Made by a program: the position numbers and the translations under genes | DNA from: [Mycobacterium] manitobense | GTDB lineage: Bacteria; Actinomycetota; Actinomycetes; Mycobacteriales; Mycobacteriaceae | Direction: 5' to 3' | Length of the DNA: 64,000 nucleotides | Assembly (NCBI RefSeq): GCF_025821665.1 | Contig: NZ_JACKSJ010000093.1 | Span: 1-64,000 of the forward strand | Notes under the pieces: generated by a model | What the model saw: only the letters and a program-made list of their open reading frames with translations | Database searches by the model: none | Told to the model about the DNA's origin: nothing | In this document: in pieces, positions 56,092-64,000 of the stretch | Layout of the letters: every line of letters starts with the position of its first letter | How positions within the stretch are numbered: position 1 is the first letter of the stretch

Positions 56092-56646
56092 TCATCCCTC
56101 CGGGTGTTCGGTGAGTTCGGTGCGGTTGCGCCGCAACGTCTGCCGATCGGTGACCTCGTAGAACGACATCGCCGTCAGCGGCGGCGAGTAGGCGTGCACG
56201 CTGAGCGTAGGCGTCGGGACGGGGTCCGGCGCCCACACCACATCGTGCACCCACCCCAGCGGGAACCCTGCCTGATCGCCCGCCGACAACCGCCGGCGGC
56301 GCAACGCCTCGCCGTCCCAGCGGGTTTCGGACAGCGAACCCGACACCACGGTGAGCGCGCCGAGCGAGCCGCCGTGGTCGTGCAGTTCGGTCGACCGGTC
56401 GGGCACCCAGCTGATGAGCCAGATGTCGAGTTCGTCGTCGCCGTACATGCGGGTGAACCAGCGGTCGTCACTCGGAACGCCGCGCTTCGGCAGCAGGTGG
56501 TCGTAGCGGCCGCTGAGCACCTCGTCGGCGCCGGCGTCGGTGGCGTGCAGCAGATCAGGCAACCGGAGCCGGGTGGGCGCCGAGACGGCCGGGGCGATCG
56601 CGACGGGCGGCAGCGTGAGGGGACGCGTGGAAACCGCGGAAACCAT
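56092..56646 (-). CDS. Cysteine dioxygenase type I-like (cupin)
   Basis: A cupin of 184 residues. The iron ligands are His89 and His91 (ELHDHGG) and His134 (WVHDV), the arrangement of thiol dioxygenases, with Tyr in HAYSPPL. The crosslinking Cys of animal CDO is replaced by Gly as in bacterial forms. It would oxidise cysteine to cysteine sulfinate. Matches Rv1065. Its stop overlaps the following gene; together with cbs and metB it gives the window a sulfur-amino-acid theme. Confidence 0.85.
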   Translation of the reverse strand: MVSAVSTRPLTLPPVAIAPAVSAPTRLRLPDLLHATDAGADEVLSGRYDHLLPKRGVPSDDRWFTRMYGDDELDIWLISWVPDRSTELHDHGGSLGALTVVSGSLSETRWDGEALRRRRLSAGDQAGFPLGWVHDVVWAPDPVPTPTLSVHAYSPPLTAMSFYEVTDRQTLRRNRTELTEHPEG

Positions 56647-56923
56647 GGAGGAGCTCCAAAGGGGTGTGACGGGACGGATCGAGGGCGGGCGTCAGGCCCG
56701 ACAACACTCCAGACGGTCAGTCGTCTTCGTCACAGCGCCAAGTGTTCCACAGCCCGGGACGGCCCGGTAGCCGCCGGCTTTAACCTCAGGATGAATCTGG
56801 AAAAGCGCTGGTCGGCTCCCGAGCGCCGGCGGAGCGAACAGAGTGTCGAAGCGTTGGTTCGACGCCTTCGCCCGGGGGTAAAGTCGTGTTCGGGCCGTGG
56901 GGAGAAGCTGCAGGAGGCCTGCA

Positions 56924-57196
56924 ATGAAGATCAGACATCTGGCAGTCGCCGCGGCTGCCTCGTTCGCGCCGCTGTTGTTCGTGACGGTCGCGACGCCCGG
57001 TGTGGGCAGTGCCGCCGAGTGCGGCCCCGGCACGGTGTACGACGCGCCGTCCAACTCGTGTGTGGGTGCTCCCCCGCCACCGCCACCCCCGCCGCCCCCG
57101 CCACCTCCCCCACCGTGGAACGGCGACCCGACCCCCGGGTTCTCGATCGGCGTGTGTGCGCCGATCCCGTTCGTCTCGCTCTGCACCGGCATCTGA
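56924..57196 (+). CDS. Small secreted polyproline protein
   Basis: The 90-residue protein starts with a signal peptide (KIRHLAVAAAASFAPLLFVT, cleavage probably after VGSAA), then a small part with Cys residues (AAECGPGTVYDAPSNSCVGA), a run of 15 prolines, and a C-terminal part with two more cysteines (FSIGVCAPIPFVSLCTGI). ATG at 56924 has CAGGAGG upstream. It is an exported, probably cell-wall-spanning small protein of unknown function. Four cysteines allow two disulfides. Confidence 0.7.
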   Translation: MKIRHLAVAAAASFAPLLFVTVATPGVGSAAECGPGTVYDAPSNSCVGAPPPPPPPPPPPPPPPWNGDPTPGFSIGVCAPIPFVSLCTGI

Positions 57197-57243
57197 CGCA
57201 GGCGGCGGCGGGCCGCTTCGCGCGGTTGCCTAGATTGAGCGGT

Positions 57244-57675
57244 ATGCGCAGCTACCTCGCAGTGGTGTTCGCGGCCGCCGGTGTCCTCGCCCTCGCCGGC
57301 TGTTCGTCGGGCTCCGACGACGCCGTCCCCGGCACTTCGCCGCAGCCCGGCCCGTCGACGACGGCCACGTCGGAGACGCGCACGGCGGCCCCGGGCGCGC
57401 AGGAGGTGACGCCGGGCGGGGTGACCACCGCCGTCGGCTCGCCCGCGGAGTCCACCGAGGAGGAGTACTTCCAGGCGTGCAACGCCGCCAGGACGTGGAT
57501 GACCGAGAAGGGTGGCGACCTCGCGTCGCAGATCGAGCCGTACCTCGGCGAGCTGCAGCGTTCGGACTCGGCGGGGCCCGGGACGTTCGGCACGCCGTGG
57601 TCGAAGCTGACACCGCCGCGGCAGGCGGCGGTGATCGTCGCGGTCGAGGCGGCCGCCGGCGAGTTGTGCGGCTGA
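57244..57675 (+). CDS. lpqV: Lipoprotein (LpqV-like)
   Basis: A 143-residue lipoprotein precursor. The lipobox is LALAGC with the lipidated Cys at residue 20; a Ser/Thr/Pro-rich spacer follows, then a small folded part (EEEYFQACNAARTWMTEKGG ... PRQAAVIVAVEAAAGELCG) with a Cys pair. ATG at 57244 lies 7 bases after TAGATT (57231-57236), a leaderless start. Matches Rv1064c by position. Function unknown. Confidence 0.85.
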   Translation: MRSYLAVVFAAAGVLALAGCSSGSDDAVPGTSPQPGPSTTATSETRTAAPGAQEVTPGGVTTAVGSPAESTEEEYFQACNAARTWMTEKGGDLASQIEPYLGELQRSDSAGPGTFGTPWSKLTPPRQAAVIVAVEAAAGELCG

Positions 57676-57708
57676 CCGTTTCGAACCGGCAGGGCGCACA
57701 ATAGCGCC

Positions 57709-58734
57709 ATGAGCAAGCGGGTCGCTCTGGTGCTGGGCAGCGGCGGGGCTCGTGGCTACGCGCACATCGGGGTGATCGACGAGTTGCGCGGCCGCGGCTA
57801 CGAGGTCGTCGGGGTGTCGGGATCGTCGATGGGCGCCCTGGTCGGGGGCCTGCACGCGGCGGGAAAGCTCGACGAGTACGCCGACTGGGCGAAGGGCCTG
57901 ACGCAGCGTGCGGTGCTCCGGCTGCTCGATCCGGCGATCACCGCCGCCGGGGTGCTGCGGGCCGAGAAGATCATCGACGCGGTCCGCGAGATCCTCGGCG
58001 AGGTGGCGATCGAGGACCTCCCGATCCCCTACACGGCGGTGACGACGGACCTGATCGCGGGCAAGTCGGTGTGGTTGCAGCGCGGTCCGCTCGACGAGGC
58101 GATCCGCGCCTCCATCGCCATTCCCGGCGTGATCATGCCCTACGTGCTGGACGGCCGCTTGCTCGCCGACGGCGGCATCCTCGACCCGTTGCCGATGGCG
58201 CCGATCTCGGCCGTCAACGCCGACCTGACGATCGCGGTGAGCCTGAGCGGCAGCGAGTCCGGCGGGCGCGCCGAACCCGACGGCGACCAGTCGGGCGTCA
58301 ACACCGAATGGCTGAATCGCCTGCTGCGCAGCACATCTGCGCTGCTCGACACCAAGTCGGCCCGCGCAGTGCTCGACACGCCCGCGGTGCGGTCGATGCT
58401 CAGCCGGTTCGGCACCACCGAAGACCCGGAGGACGGCACCGTCGACGACGCTGCCGACGGGGACGGCTCCGAGAACCTAGACGAGGACGTCGTGGTGCCC
58501 CGGCTGAGCAGCTTCGAGGTGATGAACCGCACCATCGACATCGCGCAGGCAGCGCTGGCCCGCCACACGCTGGCCGGCTACCCGCCGGATCTGCTGATCG
58601 AGGTCCCTCGCACCGTCTGCCGCAGCCTCGACTTCCACCGCGCCGCTGAGGTCATCCAGGTCGGCCGCGAGCTGGCGACGCGCGCGCTCGACGAGCTGGA
58701 GGCGCCGGGCCTCAGCCCGCTGCTGACCCCCTAG
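57709..58734 (+). CDS. Patatin-like phospholipase (Rv1063c-like)
   Basis: A 341-residue patatin with the oxyanion motif GSGGARG (residues 10-16), nucleophile GSSMG (Ser40) and catalytic Asp in ADGGILDP. Bacterial patatins hydrolyse phospholipids or acyl esters. An acidic insert (EDPEDGTVDDAADGDGSENL) precedes a helical C-terminus. It is tail-to-tail with another patatin gene, sharing the CTAG stop (58731-58734). Confidence 0.88.
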   Translation: MSKRVALVLGSGGARGYAHIGVIDELRGRGYEVVGVSGSSMGALVGGLHAAGKLDEYADWAKGLTQRAVLRLLDPAITAAGVLRAEKIIDAVREILGEVAIEDLPIPYTAVTTDLIAGKSVWLQRGPLDEAIRASIAIPGVIMPYVLDGRLLADGGILDPLPMAPISAVNADLTIAVSLSGSESGGRAEPDGDQSGVNTEWLNRLLRSTSALLDTKSARAVLDTPAVRSMLSRFGTTEDPEDGTVDDAADGDGSENLDEDVVVPRLSSFEVMNRTIDIAQAALARHTLAGYPPDLLIEVPRTVCRSLDFHRAAEVIQVGRELATRALDELEAPGLSPLLTP

Positions 58735-59585
58735 CCGAGGAACGCCGCGATCTCGGCGGCAACCCGGCGGCCCTGTGTCCGCCCGGCCCGCGCGGACGGG
58801 ACGCGGCATGCCGGGTCGAGCGGGTTGGCGCCGAATGCGGCGAGCGCGTCGTCGTCGGCGAACACCCCGAGCACCCGGTCACCGTGTGAGGCGATCTCTT
58901 CGGCAGCGCCGCCGCCGAACGGCGACGGCGAGTTCCGGCCGGACGGCACCAGCACCACGACGGCGTCGCAGTCGTCCACGAACCGCAGATTGATGGTGCT
59001 GCCGACACCACCGTCCATGTAGCGGCGGCCGCCGATCGTCACCGGCGGCCAGGCGCCGGGCACCGCACAACTGGCGGCCACGGCGTCGACGAGGCCGACA
59101 CCGGCGGACCGATCGAACGCGACGAGTTCACCGGTCGCGGTGTCGATCGCGGGAATCCGCAACACCCGGTCGGGCCACTCGTGCGACGGCAGCCGGGCGG
59201 CGATCACCTCGCGCCGCACCGCCTCGTCGACCGTCGGGGTGGACAGCGCGATCTCACCGATACGTTGCAGCTTCTGCGTGGTCGTCAGGCCGGGCTGCGC
59301 CATCGCACCGACGAACAGTTCGACGATGCCCTCGATGCCGACGGCCGGACTGAGTTCGGCAGACGCCGTAGCCAATTGGCGGTCGAACAGCGCTTCGAGG
59401 CTCGTGCCGCTGCTGATCTGCGCGGCGACCGTCGACCCGGCCGAGGTGCCCAGCAGGACGTCGGCATCCAGAAGCGCCTGCGCCGTCGACGGCGACTCGT
59501 CGGCGATGCCCCGCAGAATGCCCGTCTCCCAGGCGATACCCGCTATCCCGCCGCCGGCGAGGACCAGTGCCCTTTTCGTTGTCAC
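58731..59585 (-). CDS. Patatin-like phospholipase (Rv1062-like)
   Basis: A 284-residue patatin. Oxyanion motif GGGIAGIAWE, nucleophile GTSAGS, catalytic Asp in YMDGGV, and an intact core to RVAAEIAAFLG. GTG at 59585 gives the N-terminus TTKRALVLAGGG; the frame continuing upstream to 60533 is antisense to the alcohol dehydrogenase and is rejected. Divergent from the zinc alcohol dehydrogenase by 39 bp. Substrate unknown, lipase-like. Confidence 0.85.
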   Translation of the reverse strand: MTTKRALVLAGGGIAGIAWETGILRGIADESPSTAQALLDADVLLGTSAGSTVAAQISSGTSLEALFDRQLATASAELSPAVGIEGIVELFVGAMAQPGLTTTQKLQRIGEIALSTPTVDEAVRREVIAARLPSHEWPDRVLRIPAIDTATGELVAFDRSAGVGLVDAVAASCAVPGAWPPVTIGGRRYMDGGVGSTINLRFVDDCDAVVVLVPSGRNSPSPFGGGAAEEIASHGDRVLGVFADDDALAAFGANPLDPACRVPSARAGRTQGRRVAAEIAAFLG

Positions 59586-59624
59586 GGGTCCCGAGTGTGC
59601 CAGCCGTCGCCTACCGTGAGGCGG

Positions 59625-60665
59625 ATGGCCACCATGCGCGCGCAGCGCTTCTACGCCGACACCAGGACCGTCACCGTGGAGGACGTCCCGATTCCCGCGC
59701 CGGGCCCGGGTGAGGTGCTGGTCAAGGTCGCGTTCTGCGGCATCTGCCACTCCGACCTCAGCCTGATCAACGGCACATTTCCCTCGCAGCTGCCGGTGGT
59801 CACCCAGGGGCACGAGACGTCGGGCACCGTCGCGGCCATCGGGCCCGGCGTCACCGGCTGGGCGGAGGGCGACCGCGTGGTGGTGGCCGCCGGCAAGCCG
59901 TGCCTGGAATGCGTGAACTGCCGCCGCGGCGACATGTCGAACTGCCTGCGCATCCGGTTGATGGCGTTCGCCTACGACGGAGGCTGGGCCGAATACACGG
60001 TGGCTCAGGCGTTCGGCCTGACGAGGATTCCGGACAACGTGCCGATGGAGCAGGCCGCGATCCTGGCCGACGCCGTCTCGACGCCCTATGGGGCGGTGGT
60101 CCGGACCGCCGGTGTCGGTATCGGCGAGTCCGTCGGCGTCTGGGGTGTCGGCGGATTGGGCACGCACATCATCCAACTCGCCCGGCTGGTCGGCGCTGCC
60201 CCGATCATCGCGGTCGACATCAAACCCGCCATCCTCGACAGAGCGCTGGCCGTCGGCGCCGACCACGCGTTCGACGCGCGCGACCCCGACCTCGCGGGCA
60301 AGATCGCCGAGGTAACCGGCGGACGCAACCTCGACGTCGCGTTCGACGCGGTCGGCCTCGGGTCGACGTTCGAGCAGGCCCTGAACAGCCTGACCGTCGG
60401 CGGCAGGCTCGTCGGCGTCGGGATGAGCGCCGACGCCCCAACCATCGGGCCGACCTCGATCTTCAACCTGTTCAAGCGCCAGGTGCTCGGACACCTCGGG
60501 TATCAGAACTCCGACATCGGCACACTGGCTCAACTGGTTTCGCTGGGCCGCCTGGACCTGTCGCGCTCGATCAGTGCCGTCGTCCCGCTGGAGGACGTCG
60601 CACTCGGCATCGAAAAGCTCGAGAAGGCCGACGGCGATCCCATCCGGATCCTCGTGCAGCCGTGA
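59625..60665 (+). CDS. Zinc-dependent alcohol dehydrogenase (MDR)
   Basis: A 346-residue medium-chain dehydrogenase. Catalytic zinc residues: Cys in FCGICHSD and GHETSG; structural zinc Cys in CLECVNCRRGDMSNC; the Rossmann motif is GVGGLGTHIIQLA. It oxidises alcohols with NAD(P). ATG at 59625 lies 7 bases after a TACCGT box (59612-59617), so a leaderless start. Neighbours do not identify the substrate. Confidence 0.9.
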   Translation: MATMRAQRFYADTRTVTVEDVPIPAPGPGEVLVKVAFCGICHSDLSLINGTFPSQLPVVTQGHETSGTVAAIGPGVTGWAEGDRVVVAAGKPCLECVNCRRGDMSNCLRIRLMAFAYDGGWAEYTVAQAFGLTRIPDNVPMEQAAILADAVSTPYGAVVRTAGVGIGESVGVWGVGGLGTHIIQLARLVGAAPIIAVDIKPAILDRALAVGADHAFDARDPDLAGKIAEVTGGRNLDVAFDAVGLGSTFEQALNSLTVGGRLVGVGMSADAPTIGPTSIFNLFKRQVLGHLGYQNSDIGTLAQLVSLGRLDLSRSISAVVPLEDVALGIEKLEKADGDPIRILVQP

Positions 60666-60674
60666 GTTTTCGGG

Positions 60675-61730
60675 TCAGCGCAGCCGCGGCGCCGCCTTGG
60701 CGCTGATCAACGGCAGGTCGAGGTAGGTGGCGATGCCCGGCGCGGCGGCACACACCGCGGGCACCGAGTTCACGCAATGCGCCGCTGTCGCCACGATTCC
60801 GTTGTTGCACTCGAGGCCCTCCGCCACGCTCTCGGGCTGAAATCCCTTGATGGTCACCGCGAAGTCCGGGTTGCCCTTCGCCTCCATCTCGTAGCGCTCG
60901 CCCGCCGGTCCGAAATCCCATGGCGGATCCAGGTTCTCCTGCCCCATCAGCCAATTGACGGTGACCCGCACCACGACCTCGTCGCCGACGAGCGCCTCCC
61001 AGTGGAACTTGCGGCCTGCGACCTGCCCGGGTTCGATGGCGCCCATCGGGGAGTCGATCGGCGCGGTCGCGACGGCGATCTCCTGCGTGGCGCGAATCTG
61101 CGGGTCGGCGTTGAACCCCATGGCGTCGACGATCATCTTCACCGACTGAATGAAACCGCCGTCGAGCAGCTTCTGCATCGGTCCGGTGAGCGCCTTCTCG
61201 GGGGTGTCGCCGAAGCCCATCACGTAGCGCAGCACGTCCGGCGCGTCGTAGGTGCGCAGATCCGAGAACTCCTCGGCGCGAACGAACGTCACTCCGGTCG
61301 ACATGATCGACATCATCAGCGGGAACTTGTCGCTGATGCCGCCCGGCGCAATGCCGGTGCCGTGCAGCGTCACACCGCCTTCGACGGCGGCGGTGCGCAG
61401 CGGTGCGCTCTCCTTCTCCCCCGGGTAGAACCAGCCGACCGGGGTGACGACGTTCTTGCCCGAGCGCAGCAGCGCCTCGACCTCCTGGGGGTTGGGCAGC
61501 AACGGCGCGTAGATCACCGCGTCGGCGTCGAGGGCGAGGATGTCCTCCACACTGTTGGTCGCGGCGATGCCGATCCGGTCGACACCCACCAGGTCCCCGA
61601 CGTCGCGTCCGGCCTTAGCCGCTGAGTGCACCCAGCATCCGGCGAGTTCCAGGTCGGGGTGCTCGAGCACGCCCTTGATCGCGGCGACCCCGACTCCGCC
61701 CGTCGCCCACTGCACGACCCGTAGGCCCAC
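60675..61730 (-). CDS. NAD(P)-dependent DapB-like oxidoreductase (Rv1059-like)
   Basis: A 351-residue protein with an N-terminal Rossmann domain ([18 protein letters not shown]) and a C-terminal domain of dihydrodipicolinate-reductase-like/2,4-diaminopentanoate-dehydrogenase type ([18 protein letters not shown]). It is annotated in H37Rv near fadD14. GTG at 61730 has GGAGG 5 bases upstream. It is divergent from an Ltp1-like thiolase, with a perfect KstR palindrome between them, so a role in sterol or related catabolism is inferred. Confidence 0.8.
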   Translation of the reverse strand: MGLRVVQWATGGVGVAAIKGVLEHPDLELAGCWVHSAAKAGRDVGDLVGVDRIGIAATNSVEDILALDADAVIYAPLLPNPQEVEALLRSGKNVVTPVGWFYPGEKESAPLRTAAVEGGVTLHGTGIAPGGISDKFPLMMSIMSTGVTFVRAEEFSDLRTYDAPDVLRYVMGFGDTPEKALTGPMQKLLDGGFIQSVKMIVDAMGFNADPQIRATQEIAVATAPIDSPMGAIEPGQVAGRKFHWEALVGDEVVVRVTVNWLMGQENLDPPWDFGPAGERYEMEAKGNPDFAVTIKGFQPESVAEGLECNNGIVATAAHCVNSVPAVCAAAPGIATYLDLPLISAKAAPRLR

Positions 61731-61752
61731 GTCACCCTCCTTGTCGGCGAAT

Positions 61753-61766
61753 TAGAACACGTTCTA
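61753..61766. promoter_or_regulatory. KstR operator (perfect palindrome)
   Basis: TAGAACACGTTCTA is a perfect 14-bp palindrome and fits TnnAACnnGTTnnA. It sits between divergent start codons (61730 minus, 61811 plus). A TATTGT -10 box (61765-61770) for the thiolase overlaps its right end. Confidence 0.85.
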
Positions 61767-61810
61767 TTGTGGTCTACACCACTTGCGGTGATAAGCGAAG
61801 GGCCACAGCC

Positions 61811-63001
61811 ATGCCTGAAAAAGTGTTCGTCGTCGGCGTCGGGATGACGAAGTTCGAGAAGCCCGGCCGCCGCGAGGGGTGGGACTACCCGCAGATGGCC
61901 AAGGAGTCGGGCACCAAGGCGCTCGAGGACGCCGGCATCGACTACTCCGAGGTGCAGCAGGGCTACGTCGGCTACTGCAGCGGCGACTCGACGTCGGGCA
62001 ACCGCGCGCTCTACGAGCTGGGCATGACCGGCATCCCGGTGGTCAACGTCAACAACAACTGCTCGACCGGGTCGACGGCGCTGTTCCTGGCCGCCCAGAC
62101 CATTCGCGGCGGACTGGCCGACTGCACGATCGCGCTCGGCTTCGAGAAGATGCAGCCCGGCGCGCTGGCCGGCGGCGCCGAGGACCGCGAGTCGCCGCTG
62201 GGCCGCCACATCAAGGCGCTGGCCGAGATCGATGAGTTCGCCTTCCCCGTCGCGCCGTGGATGTTCGCCGCCGCCGGCCGCGAGCACATGCGCCAGCATG
62301 GTTCCACCGCAGAGCATTTCGCCAAGATCGGCTACAAGAACCACAAGCACTCGGTGAACAACCCGTACGCGCAGTTCCAGGAGGAGTACAGCCTCGACGA
62401 CATCCTTGGCGCGCGGATGATCTCCGATCCAGTGACCAAGCTGCAGTGCTCGCCCACCTCGGACGGCTCCGGGGCGGCGATCCTGGCCAGCGAGGCGTTC
62501 GTCGACAAGCACGGACTGGCGGGCCAGGCCGTGGAGATCGTCGGCCAGGCGATGACCACCGACTTCGAGTCGACGTTCGACGGCAGCGCCAAGAACGTCA
62601 TCGGCTACGACATGAACGTGCAGGCGGCGCGCCAGGTCTACGACCAGTCCGGTCTCGGCCCCACCGACTTCCAGGTGATCGAGCTGCACGACTGCTTCTC
62701 GGCCAACGAACTGCTGCTCTACGAGGCCCTCGGCCTGTGCGGCGAGGGTGAGGCCCCGAAGCTGATCGACAACAACGACACCACCTACGGCGGCCGCTGG
62801 GTGGTCAATCCGTCGGGCGGGCTGATCTCCAAAGGCCACCCGCTCGGCGCCACCGGGCTGGCGCAGTGCGCGGAGTTGACGTGGCAGCTGCGCGGCACCG
62901 CCGACAAGCGTCAGGTCGACAACGTGACAGCAGCGCTGCAGCACAACATCGGGCTCGGCGGCGCGGCCGTCGTCACGGCCTACCAGCGCGCCGAGCGTTA
63001 G
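61811..63001 (+). CDS. Lipid-transfer/SCP-x-type thiolase (Ltp1-like)
   Basis: A thiolase-superfamily protein of 396 residues. Cys84 in [10 protein letters not shown] is at the nucleophile position; [34 protein letters not shown] and [16 protein letters not shown] follow. It is close to H37Rv Ltp1 (Rv2790c), a steroid/lipid carrier-type thiolase or aldolase. ATG at 61811. The KstR operator 45 bp upstream makes regulation by cholesterol metabolites likely. Whether it is a thiolase or, like Ltp2, an aldolase partner cannot be told. Confidence 0.88.
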   Translation: MPEKVFVVGVGMTKFEKPGRREGWDYPQMAKESGTKALEDAGIDYSEVQQGYVGYCSGDSTSGNRALYELGMTGIPVVNVNNNCSTGSTALFLAAQTIRGGLADCTIALGFEKMQPGALAGGAEDRESPLGRHIKALAEIDEFAFPVAPWMFAAAGREHMRQHGSTAEHFAKIGYKNHKHSVNNPYAQFQEEYSLDDILGARMISDPVTKLQCSPTSDGSGAAILASEAFVDKHGLAGQAVEIVGQAMTTDFESTFDGSAKNVIGYDMNVQAARQVYDQSGLGPTDFQVIELHDCFSANELLLYEALGLCGEGEAPKLIDNNDTTYGGRWVVNPSGGLISKGHPLGATGLAQCAELTWQLRGTADKRQVDNVTAALQHNIGLGGAAVVTAYQRAER

Positions 63002-63030
63002 TCACCTTCGGAGCGCGAGCAGGGAGAACG

Positions 63031-64000
<970 letters not shown>

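Noticed and set aside
57065-57118. C-rich repeat taken for a low-complexity non-coding tract.
   Set aside because: It is the proline run of a gene with a signal peptide and a good ribosome site.

Overview
The window is a high-GC actinobacterial chromosome segment, almost certainly from a fast-growing Mycobacterium (Mycolicibacterium). The evidence is gene content and order. From ispH at the left to a FadD14-like ligase at the right, the core genes follow the M. tuberculosis H37Rv block Rv1111c to Rv1058 in reverse (from memory): ispH, xseA/xseB, 3beta-HSD, glpX, fum, phoH2, desA2, glyA, coaA, Z-FPP synthase, mca, greA, metB, cbs, lipU, fadA3, echA9, echA8, lpqV and two patatins. Mycothiol and ESX genes, KstR-type operators and many leaderless promoters fit the same group. 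No rRNA, tRNA, CRISPR or IS element was recognised.

Layout. 0-4.6 kb: isoprenoid (ispH) and exonuclease VII genes, then a 3beta-hydroxysteroid dehydrogenase with a KstR operator inside its promoter. 4.7-8.1 kb: an inserted sulfatase / HAD phosphatase-like / formylglycine-generating-enzyme cassette. 8.4-11.3 kb: a KstR-type site, then SDR, AI-2E-family transporter and TspO in one operon. 11.3-15.3 kb: DLH hydrolase, DUF4245, glpX, fum. 15.4-18.1 kb: SDR, then an MpaB-like oxygenase with its TetR regulator and a likely operator. 18.2-24.4 kb: phoH2, desA2, a long Chlamydia-type glyA, a DUF885 protein, coaA. 24.5-28.5 kb: small membrane proteins, Z-FPP synthase, hemolysin III.

28.5-34.1 kb: a four-gene accessory operon, visibly richer in A/T, without counterpart at this place in H37Rv. 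It encodes an EspC-like protein with a YxxxD export motif, a 765-residue WXG100-like/low-complexity protein, and two paralogous proline-rich membrane proteins whose exported part is an internal duplication bracketed by cysteines. It looks like an orphan type VII secretion (ESX) substrate locus and is the best candidate here for an undescribed system.

34.3-46.3 kb: a ketosteroid isomerase, a DUF255 protein, the mca operon, greA, metB, a glutaryl-CoA-dehydrogenase-like gene, two RDD proteins, cbs, lipU. 46.5-54.4 kb: SGNH hydrolase, fadA3, a DUF559 gene flanked by two related palindromic elements, a Bax-inhibitor protein, echA9-echA8 and a DUF2319-like hydrolase. 54.5-64 kb: secreted and lipoprotein genes, rhodanese and cysteine dioxygenase, two patatins, a zinc alcohol dehydrogenase, a KstR-controlled divergent pair (DapB-like / Ltp1-like thiolase) and a truncated acyl-CoA ligase.

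Themes: lipid and steroid metabolism scattered over the window but tied together by KstR-type sites; sulfur metabolism (metB, cbs, cysteine dioxygenase, rhodanese, sulfatase/FGE, mca); and two families of palindromic repeats placed at gene ends. Gene functions are inferred from recognisable motifs and remembered homologues; no database search was possible.
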